Shown here piece by piece: positions 54,924 to 61,525 of a stretch of DNA of 64,000 nucleotides (position 1 is the stretch's first letter; each line of letters begins with the position of its first letter). Source of the DNA: Geodermatophilaceae bacterium URHB0062. GTDB lineage: Bacteria > Actinomycetota > Actinomycetes > Mycobacteriales > Geodermatophilaceae. The notes under the pieces were generated by a model, which made no database searches, was not told the origin of the DNA, and saw only the letters and a list, made by a program, of their open reading frames with translations. The stretch covers positions 124,001-188,000 of the forward strand of contig JHVO01000013.1 of the NCBI GenBank assembly GCA_000620185.1. Direction: 5' to 3'. The translations under genes were made by a program, and so were the position numbers.

Positions 54924-55811
54924 ATGCCCCGCCCGCCGTCCCAGTTCCCGCAGTTCTCCTCGGTCGGCGACGTCGAGAAGCGGCTCTCCGAGGCGGGCTA
55001 CCTGCCCGACGCGCAGATCTCGACGACGGTGTTCCTCGCCGACCGGCTCGGCAAGCCGCTGCTGGTCGAGGGGCCGGCGGGCACGGGGAAGACGGAGCTG
55101 GCCAAGGCGCTGGCGGCCGCGACCGGCTCGGAGCTGATCCGGCTGCAGTGCTACGAGGGCCTGGACGAGGCGCGGGCGCTCTACGAGTGGAACTACAAGA
55201 AGCAACTGCTGCGCATCCAGGCGGCGCAAGGTACGGACGGCGCGGACTGGGACACCGTGCACGACGACATCTTCGGCGAGGAGTTCCTGCTCTCCCGCCC
55301 GCTGTTGACCGCGATCCGCCGGACCGAGCCGACGGTGCTGCTCATCGACGAGACCGACAAGGCCGACGTCGAGGTCGAGGGCCTGCTGCTCGAGGTGCTG
55401 TCGGACTTCCAGGTGACGATCCCCGAGCTGGGCACGGTGACGGCGGCGCGACGGCCGATGGTGGTGCTCACCTCGAACGCGACGCGGGAACTGTCGGAGG
55501 CGCTCAAGCGGCGCTGCCTGTACCTGGCGCTGGACTATCCGTCCGCCGAGCGGGAGCGGGAGATCGTCCTCTCCCGGGTGCCCGACCTGGCGCACGGGCT
55601 CGCCGAGCAGCTCGTGCGCACGATCCGCGCGCTGCGCGCGTTGGAGCTGAAGAAGTCGCCGTCGATCTCGGAGACGCTCGACTGGGCGCAGACGCTGCTC
55701 GAGCTGGGGCTGGACACGCTCGACGAATCGGCGATGCGCGCGACGCTCGGGGTGGTCCTCAAGCACGCCAGCGACCAGACCCGGGCCGCCGCCGAGCTCC
55801 GGCTGAACTGA
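54924..55811 (+). CDS. MoxR-type AAA+ ATPase
   Basis: 295 residues. Walker A is EGPAGTGKTELAKAL (about residue 48), Walker B VLLIDETDKAD, sensor 1 VVLTSNATRELS, and the arginine-finger region ALKRRCLYLALDYP. MoxR ATPases act as chaperones that mature or activate partner complexes together with VWA proteins. The stop overlaps the start of the VWA gene (TGATG), so the two form a coupled pair, as in CoxD/CoxE-like and similar systems. GAGGAG before ATG 54924 is the ribosome-binding site. Confidence 0.93.
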   Translation: MPRPPSQFPQFSSVGDVEKRLSEAGYLPDAQISTTVFLADRLGKPLLVEGPAGTGKTELAKALAAATGSELIRLQCYEGLDEARALYEWNYKKQLLRIQAAQGTDGADWDTVHDDIFGEEFLLSRPLLTAIRRTEPTVLLIDETDKADVEVEGLLLEVLSDFQVTIPELGTVTAARRPMVVLTSNATRELSEALKRRCLYLALDYPSAEREREIVLSRVPDLAHGLAEQLVRTIRALRALELKKSPSISETLDWAQTLLELGLDTLDESAMRATLGVVLKHASDQTRAAAELRLN

Positions 55812-57256
55812 TGTCCCCGGGCGGGGTGGTGGCCAGTACAGCCGAGCCCGGCGGGCTGGCCGGGCACCTGGACGGCTTCGTGCGCGCCGTGCGCGACGCC
55901 GGCATCCCGGTCGGGATCAGCCAGGCCGTGGACGCCGCGGAGATCCTCACGGTCGTCGACCTGCTCGACCGCGAGCAGCTCCGGCACGGGCTGGCCGCGG
56001 TGCTACTGCAGCGGGCCGCCCAGCGGCCGGCCTACGACGTCCTGTTCGACCTGTGGTGGCCGCTGTCCGACCGCGTCGCGGTTCCGGGGGACGACGACGC
56101 GGAGGACGAGGCCGAGGGCGGTGACGGCCGCGAGTCGACGCTGGACCTGCCCGACTCGGGGGAGGACCTCGCCGAGCGCCTGCGCGCCGAGCTCCTGCGG
56201 CTGCTGATGGAGGGGGACGAGGAGGCGCTGCGTCGGCTGGCCCGGATCGCCGTGGAGCAGCTGGGCCGGGCGCAGCCCTCGCCCTCGGGGCAGTCGTACT
56301 TCAGCTACCGCGTCATGCGCGCGCTCTCACCCGACACGCTCGTGTCCCGGCTGCTCGAGGGACTGCTCGCCGAGGGGGACCGTGGCGGGCTGGCCGAGCA
56401 GGTCGCCCGTTCCACGGCGCGCGAGCGGTTGGCGGCCTTCCGCGCCGCGGTCGAGGCCGAGGTCCGGCGGCGGACGGCGGCGGAGAAGGGCCGGGAGAAG
56501 CTCGCGAAGAACGCCGTACGACCGATGGCCGACCAGGTCGACTTCCTCCGGGCACAGGCCGCCGACCTGGCCGAGCTGCGGCGCGCCGTCGCGCCGCTGG
56601 CCCGCAGGCTTGCCGTCCGGCTCTCCGCGCGCCGCCGTCTCGGCCGCGAGGGGCGGCTGGACTTCCGCAAGACGGTGCGGGCCTCGCTCGGGACCGGCGG
56701 CGTTCCGGTGATCACCCATCACCGGCCGCGGAAGGTGCACAAGCCCGAACTCGTGGTGCTGTGCGATGTCAGCGGCTCGGTGGCCGGCTTCAGCCACTTC
56801 ACGCTGATGCTCACCCAGGCGCTGCGGGAGCACTTCACGGGTGTGCGCGCCTTCGCCTTCGTCGACTCCACCGACGAGGTCACGCGCTTCTTCCGGCCGG
56901 GTGCCGACGTGGTGGACGCGGTCGCGCGGATCGGGCGGGAAGCGGACGTGGTCGCCTTCGACGGGCACAGCGACTACGGGAACGCGTTCGAGGTCTTCGC
57001 CGACCGGTGGGCCACGGCCGTCGGCCCGAAGACGTCCCTGCTCGTGCTCGGCGACGGCCGGACGAACTACCGGCCCCCGGGACTGCCCGTGCTCGCCGAC
57101 CTGGTCCGGCGGTCACGGTCGGCGCACTGGCTGAATCCGGAGCCGCGGCGGTTGTGGGGGAGCGGCGATTCAGCGGCCGACCGGTACGGCGAGGTCATCG
57201 ACATGGTCGAGTGCCGCAACGCAGCGCAGCTGGCGGAATTCGTCACGACGCTCTGA
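55811..57256 (+). CDS. VWA-domain CoxE-like protein
   Basis: 481 residues. The N-terminal part is helical and charged (GLAGHLDGFVRAVRDAGIPV). The VWA domain starts near residue 310 with the MIDAS motif CDVSGSVAGFS and has DGHSDYGNAF and LVLGDGRTNYR as further metal-site elements. It is the CoxE-type partner of MoxR ATPases. No cox/CO dehydrogenase genes lie nearby, so the client is unknown; the pair is common as a stand-alone module in actinobacteria. Confidence 0.9.
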   Translation: MSPGGVVASTAEPGGLAGHLDGFVRAVRDAGIPVGISQAVDAAEILTVVDLLDREQLRHGLAAVLLQRAAQRPAYDVLFDLWWPLSDRVAVPGDDDAEDEAEGGDGRESTLDLPDSGEDLAERLRAELLRLLMEGDEEALRRLARIAVEQLGRAQPSPSGQSYFSYRVMRALSPDTLVSRLLEGLLAEGDRGGLAEQVARSTARERLAAFRAAVEAEVRRRTAAEKGREKLAKNAVRPMADQVDFLRAQAADLAELRRAVAPLARRLAVRLSARRRLGREGRLDFRKTVRASLGTGGVPVITHHRPRKVHKPELVVLCDVSGSVAGFSHFTLMLTQALREHFTGVRAFAFVDSTDEVTRFFRPGADVVDAVARIGREADVVAFDGHSDYGNAFEVFADRWATAVGPKTSLLVLGDGRTNYRPPGLPVLADLVRRSRSAHWLNPEPRRLWGSGDSAADRYGEVIDMVECRNAAQLAEFVTTL

Positions 57257-57282
57257 GCGATGGTCCGCGGTCGGCCGCCATG

Positions 57283-57410
57283 TCGACAGGTCGCCTTCTC
57301 GACAGGTCGCCTTCTCGGCACGTCGCCTTCTCGGCACGTCGCCTTCTCGGCACGTCGCCTTCTCGGCACGTCGGCTTCTCTACTGGTCGTCTTCTGTCCA
57401 CGGCGGCGCC
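57283..57410. repeat. Tandem array of 16-bp units
   Basis: Eight units of 16 bp. Units 1-2 are TCGACAGGTCGCCTTC, units 3-5 TCGGCACGTCGCCTTC, unit 6 has one more change, and units 7 (TCTACTGGTCGTCTTC) and 8 are more diverged. There are no spacers, so it is not a CRISPR, and 16 is not a multiple of 3, so it is not a peptide repeat. Confidence 0.95.
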
Positions 57411-57662
57411 TCGACATCGCGACATGAATCTCGCGATTTCGAGGCGGAGCCGTAACCGAATCGGGCGACGACCGTTGTTCAGGGAGGCGCCGATGCCTGA
57501 CCGTAGGCATCCGGGCCACCTGCACAGCGGGCGGTCCGGGACAGCGACCGGCTGCACGGGGGAGCCGGTCCCGGCGGCGTCGCTCTCCCGGTCCTCCGGC
57601 CGGGAGAGCTGGATCCGCCGGCCGGAGCCGGTCCTCCCAGGGCCGGCTCCGGTGGCCCCGGA

Positions 57663-57668
57663 TAGGCT
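57663..57668 (+). promoter_or_regulatory. -10 box TAGGCT of nadD
   Basis: TAGGCT lies 6 bases before GTG 57675, a leaderless arrangement for the nadD-rsfS-gpgP operon. Confidence 0.55.
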
Positions 57669-57674
57669 CGGCCG

Positions 57675-58382
57675 GTGCCAGGTGGACGAATCGGAGTGAT
57701 GGGCGGGACGTTCGATCCCATCCACCACGGTCACCTCGTCGCCGCCAGTGAGGTGGCCGGGCTCTTCGGGCTGGACGAGGTCATCTTCGTGCCGACCGGT
57801 CAGCCCTGGCAGAAGAGCGAGCGCGAGGTCAGCCCGCCGGAGGACCGGTACCTGATGACGGTCATCGCCACGGCGTCCAATCCGCGCTTCTCGGTGAGCC
57901 GGGTCGACGTCGACCGGGGCGGCCCGACCTACACCATCGACACGCTCACCGACCTGCGCGAGCAACGGCCCGACGCCGAACTGTTCTTCATCACCGGCGC
58001 CGATGCGCTGGCCCAGATCGTGAGCTGGCGCGACAACGAGCGGCTCTTCGAGCTGGCGCACTTCATCGGTGTGACGCGGCCGGGCTTCCACCTCGCCGAC
58101 GCGCACCTCCCCGAGGGCGTGGTCAGTCTCGTGGAGGTACCGGCGCTGGCCATCAGCTCCACGGACTGCCGCGATCGCGTGGGTCGCGGCATGCCGGTCT
58201 GGTACCTGGTGCCCGACGGCGTGGTCCAGTACATCGAGAAGCGCGGCCTCTACCGGACCGGCCACCGCCGGGCGGTCGACGGCCACACGGCCGCCCCTCC
58301 ATTGGCGGCCGGACTCGCTCCCACCGCCGACCCAGGGGATCAGAACCCCCCGCATCCACACCTCCAGGAGGTACCCCGATGA
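57675..58382 (+). CDS. nadD: Nicotinate-nucleotide adenylyltransferase
   Basis: 235 residues. [20 protein letters not shown] carries the nucleotidyltransferase HxGH motif, and [11 protein letters not shown] is the ISSTxxR signature. It makes nicotinate adenine dinucleotide in NAD synthesis. GTG 57675 ([11 protein letters not shown]) follows TAGGCT by 6 bases. The C-terminal 40 residues beyond GLYRTGHRR are low-complexity. It overlaps rsfS by 4 bases (ATGA), as in Rv2421c-Rv2420c. Confidence 0.96.
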   Translation: MPGGRIGVMGGTFDPIHHGHLVAASEVAGLFGLDEVIFVPTGQPWQKSEREVSPPEDRYLMTVIATASNPRFSVSRVDVDRGGPTYTIDTLTDLREQRPDAELFFITGADALAQIVSWRDNERLFELAHFIGVTRPGFHLADAHLPEGVVSLVEVPALAISSTDCRDRVGRGMPVWYLVPDGVVQYIEKRGLYRTGHRRAVDGHTAAPPLAAGLAPTADPGDQNPPHPHLQEVPR

Positions 58383-58807
58383 CCGCCTCGGTCGAGGCGC
58401 GGGAGACCGCGCTGCTCGCCGCCCAGGCGGCTGCCGACAAGCTCGCCACCGACGTCTCGATCGTCGACGTCAGCGAGCGGCTCGCGATCACCGACGCGTT
58501 CGTACTCGCGTCCGCACCCAACGAACGACAGGTCCAGGCGATCGTCGACGAGGTCGAGGAGCGTCTGCGCGGGCACGGCATCAAGCCCGTACGACGCGAG
58601 GGCGTGGCCGAGTCCCGATGGGTGCTCCTGGACTTCGTGGACGTCGTGGTGCACGTCCAGCACGCCGAGGAGCGCGCCTACTACGCCCTCGAGCGGCTGT
58701 GGAAGGACTGCCCGACCATCCCGTTCGTCGACGCCGCCGCCCCGAACACCGGAGCGACCGCCCCGGAGTCCGCGCACGTCGATGACGAGGAGACGACCGA
58801 CCGGTGA
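58379..58807 (+). CDS. rsfS: Ribosome silencing factor RsfS
   Basis: 142 residues. The RsfS/Iojap core is clear: [20 protein letters not shown], then [18 protein letters not shown] and the C-terminal [20 protein letters not shown] with YYALERLW. It binds L14 and blocks subunit joining in starved cells. An acidic tail of about 25 residues follows. It is translationally coupled to nadD and to the phosphatase gene on both sides by 4-base overlaps. Confidence 0.96.
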   Translation: MTASVEARETALLAAQAAADKLATDVSIVDVSERLAITDAFVLASAPNERQVQAIVDEVEERLRGHGIKPVRREGVAESRWVLLDFVDVVVHVQHAEERAYYALERLWKDCPTIPFVDAAAPNTGATAPESAHVDDEETTDR

Positions 58808-59508
58808 CCACCGCCGAGCCGGCGCTCCCGGTCCTGCCCATGGAGCGCCTCGTCCTCTGGCGGCACGGGCGCACGGAGTGGAATGCCACCGGTCGGTTCC
58901 AGGGGCAGCTGGACCCGCCGCTCGACGCGGAGGGCCGTAGCCAGGCGGCGCGGGTGGCGCCCGAGTTGGCCGCCGACCTGCCCGCGGGTCAGACGACGGT
59001 GGTCTCCAGCGACCTCAGCCGCGCCGCGGAGACCGCCGCGTCGCTCACCGCCGTCCTGGGTGTGCAGCTGCGGCTCGACCCACGGCTCCGCGAGCACGGC
59101 ATGGGCCTCTGGGAAGGCCTGACCCGGGACGAGGTCGCCGAGCGGTACCCCGAGCAGTACGCCGACTGGGTCGCCGGCCGCGCCGTCGAGGGACGCGGCG
59201 GGGAACACCCTGCGGAGGTGGCAGCCCGAGCGCTGGCGGCACTCGTCGAGCTGCCGCCCTCCCCGGTGACCGTGGTGGTGACCCACGGAGGAACCGCCGG
59301 GCGGCTGATGGAACGGCTGCTGCTGCTCGGACCGGAACACCGCCGGGTGTTCGGGCCGCTGGGCAACTGCGCGTGGACGGAACTGGCCCACCAGGGTGGC
59401 CGCTGGCGGGTGATGCGGCACAACAGCGCGGTGAGCCGGCGCACCGGCGCGCGGGACGCCGTGACCGCTGCCTCGGCTCCCGTGGGTGACGCGGAAGCCG
59501 TCGCATGA
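58804..59508 (+). CDS. gpgP: Histidine phosphatase, probable glucosyl-3-phosphoglycerate phosphatase
   Basis: 234 residues. The phosphohistidine motif RHG (LVLWRHGRTEWNATGRFQG) lies near residue 20, the second catalytic His in VVVTHGGTAGRLM, and REHGMGLWEGL holds the acid Glu. By order (nadD, rsfS, this gene) it corresponds to Rv2419c (GpgP), which dephosphorylates glucosyl-3-phosphoglycerate in methylglucose lipopolysaccharide synthesis. The substrate is inferred from synteny, not from residues. It starts at GTG 58804. Confidence 0.88.
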   Translation: MTTAEPALPVLPMERLVLWRHGRTEWNATGRFQGQLDPPLDAEGRSQAARVAPELAADLPAGQTTVVSSDLSRAAETAASLTAVLGVQLRLDPRLREHGMGLWEGLTRDEVAERYPEQYADWVAGRAVEGRGGEHPAEVAARALAALVELPPSPVTVVVTHGGTAGRLMERLLLLGPEHRRVFGPLGNCAWTELAHQGGRWRVMRHNSAVSRRTGARDAVTAASAPVGDAEAVA

Positions 59509-59575
59509 ACCGTTCGCCCTGCTCGTCGCCGGGGTGATCGCCGGGGTGGTCGCCAACGGATCCGCAGGGCGCCGC

Positions 59576-59581
59576 TAGCCT
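59576..59581 (+). promoter_or_regulatory. -10 box TAGCCT of degV
   Basis: TAGCCT lies 6 bases before ATG 59588. Confidence 0.5.
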
Positions 59582-59587
59582 CGCCGA

Positions 59588-60475
59588 ATGTCCGTCGCCG
59601 TCATCACCGACTCGACGGCATACCTGCCCCAGGAGCTGGTCGAGGGGTACGGCATCCACGTCGTGCCGCTCTACGTGGTCCTCGCCGGTCGCTCGGGACG
59701 CGAGGGCCAGGACATCGGACCTGACGACGTCGCCCGGGCGCTGGCGGTTCGCGGCCAGCGCGTCTCGACCTCCCGGCCCACGCCGGGCGACTTCGTGGCG
59801 GCGTACCGGGAGGCGCTCGACGCCGGCGCCGACCAGTTGGTCTCGATCCACCTGTCGGGGGAGCTGTCCAGCACCTCGGAGGCCGCCCGGGTGGCCGCCT
59901 CGCAGGTCGGTGAGCACATCGTGACCGTGGTCGACTCGCGCACGGCCGCGATGGGGACGGGCTTCGCCGTCCTCGCCGCCGCCCGCACGGCGGCGACCGG
60001 AGCACCCGCCGCCACGGTCGCGCAGAGCGCCCGCGAGACCGCCGCGGCGACGCGCACCCTCTTCGTCGTCGACACCCTCGAGCACCTGCGTCGCGGCGGG
60101 CGGATCGGCGCCGCGGCCGCCTTGCTCGGATCGGCGTTGTCGGTCAAGCCGCTCCTGCACATGCAGGACGGCCGCGTCGTGCCCCTGGAGAAGGTGCGTA
60201 CGACGGCGCGGGCGCTGCACCGGCTCGTGCAGCGCGCGGCGGAGACGGCGGGGGAGGGACCCGTGTCGGTCGCCGTGCACCACCTCGCCGCACCCGAGCG
60301 GGCCGAGCGGCTGGCCGCGGAGATCCGGGACCGTCTGCCCGGCGTGCGCGAACTGCACGTCAGCGAGCTGGGCGCGGCCATCGGCGCCCACGTCGGCCCC
60401 GGGGCGGTCGGCCTCGTCGTGGCCCCGTTCTGGCGCGAACCGGACGAGCTGGTCGAGGTACTTCCGGAGAGCTAG
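59588..60475 (+). CDS. DegV-family fatty-acid-binding protein
   Basis: 295 residues. VAVITDSTAYLPQELVEGYG and ISTSRPTPGDF (here RVSTSRPTPGDFVAAY) with SIHLSGELSSTSEAARVA form the fatty-acid-binding N-terminal domain, and DTLEHLRRGGRIGAAAALLG the second. DegV/FakB proteins present fatty acids to a kinase (FakA); a FakA gene is not visible here. It corresponds to Rv2417c, between gpgP and comEA in mycobacteria, where eis also lies; in this window eis is far away. Confidence 0.93.
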   Translation: MSVAVITDSTAYLPQELVEGYGIHVVPLYVVLAGRSGREGQDIGPDDVARALAVRGQRVSTSRPTPGDFVAAYREALDAGADQLVSIHLSGELSSTSEAARVAASQVGEHIVTVVDSRTAAMGTGFAVLAAARTAATGAPAATVAQSARETAAATRTLFVVDTLEHLRRGGRIGAAAALLGSALSVKPLLHMQDGRVVPLEKVRTTARALHRLVQRAAETAGEGPVSVAVHHLAAPERAERLAAEIRDRLPGVRELHVSELGAAIGAHVGPGAVGLVVAPFWREPDELVEVLPES

Positions 60476-60603
60476 CGACGTCTTGCCGATCCACATGGGG
60501 ACGCAGAGTGCCTCCCGGCCGGCAGGCGTGCTGGCCAGCGTCCACAGGCGGACCCTTCGTCCACAGATCCGATCGGTTCGGCCGGTGGAGAGTGCGCGCT
60601 CCC

Positions 60604-60609
60604 TAGCGT
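60604..60609 (+). promoter_or_regulatory. -10 box TAGCGT of comEA
   Basis: TAGCGT lies 7 bases before GTG 60617. Confidence 0.4.
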
Positions 60610-60616
60610 CCGACGG

Positions 60617-61525
60617 GTGCATCTCTCCTCCCGTCGCAGCGACGATGCCGACGTCATCCGGGCCCGCCTGCGTGCCCTGCTGAAGGAGGCCGGCAGCCGC
60701 GGTGGCTGGGTGCCGGCCGACGACGAGGACGACCCGGATGACGGCTGGGAACCCGATCCGCCGGACACCACTGCCGCCCGGGTGGAGGTGGCGGGGGATC
60801 GCGCCGACGAGGGGCTGCCGCCTGGCATCGGAAGGCACCGCTCACCGGGGCCGACAGCGCGATGGGACCCGGGCCACCTCGGTGCCCGATCGCTGTGGCT
60901 GGCCGGGCTGGTCGCCGCCCTCCTGCTGGTGGGCTGGACATGGCTCGACCGTCCGCGGGTGGAGCCCGTACCGGCGGACCCCGCGGGCGCCGCGGCAGGG
61001 GATGCGACGGGGTCGTCGTCGGCCACGTCGGCGGAACCCGCGGCCCCCGAGGTCGGCGAGGTCGCCGAGACGTCGGCGACGGTCGTGGTGTCCGTCGTCG
61101 GCCTGGTGGCCCGCCCCGGACTGGTCACCCTCTCGTCGGGCTCGCGGGTGGCCGATGCCGTCGAGGCCGCCGGTGGGCTATTACCGGAGGCTGATCCGGC
61201 GTCCCTGAACCTGGCCGCCGTCGTCTCCGACGGAGAGCAGGTAGCGGTCGGCGTGGCCGGTGCCGCCGGCGGTGCGGCCGGCGGTGCGCAGGACGCGCCG
61301 AGCGGCGCGGGCGCGGGCTCGGCGGGCTCCGGGCAACGGGTGAACCTCAACACCGCCACGGCCGTCGACCTCGACGCGCTACCGGGCATCGGACCGGTGC
61401 TGGCGCGGCGGATCGTCGACTACCGCACGACGGAGGGCCCCTTCACCAGCGTCGACCAGCTCGACGACGTGCCCGGCATCGGTCCGGCGATCGCCGCGCG
61501 ACTGGTCGAGCTGGTGACGGTGTGA
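60617..61525 (+). CDS. comEA: ComEA-type helix-hairpin-helix DNA-binding protein
   Basis: 302 residues. An acidic cytoplasmic N-terminus of about 90 residues is followed by one membrane helix (SLWLAGLVAALLLVGWTWL), an SLBB domain (VSVVGLVARPGLVTLSSGSR), a Gly/Ala linker and two C-terminal HhH motifs (LDALPGIGPVLARRIVDYR and LDDVPGIGPAIAARLVELV). It should bind incoming DNA outside the membrane for ComEC. The longer N-terminus is usual in actinobacteria. It overlaps comEC by 4 bases (GTGA). Confidence 0.94.
   Translation: MHLSSRRSDDADVIRARLRALLKEAGSRGGWVPADDEDDPDDGWEPDPPDTTAARVEVAGDRADEGLPPGIGRHRSPGPTARWDPGHLGARSLWLAGLVAALLLVGWTWLDRPRVEPVPADPAGAAAGDATGSSSATSAEPAAPEVGEVAETSATVVVSVVGLVARPGLVTLSSGSRVADAVEAAGGLLPEADPASLNLAAVVSDGEQVAVGVAGAAGGAAGGAQDAPSGAGAGSAGSGQRVNLNTATAVDLDALPGIGPVLARRIVDYRTTEGPFTSVDQLDDVPGIGPAIAARLVELVTV

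Larger units (their letters stand above)
57257..57674 (+). other. Non-coding region upstream of nadD
   Basis: 418 bases between the VWA gene and nadD. It starts with a 16-bp tandem array (57283-57410) and continues with GC-rich inverted-repeat-rich sequence (for example GGAGCCGGTCC / GGCCGGCTCC segments around 57560-57650). No gene is supported on either strand. Confidence 0.5.

Noticed and set aside
57283-57410. CRISPR array
   Set aside because: Units are 16 bp and directly adjacent with no spacers, and no cas genes are present.
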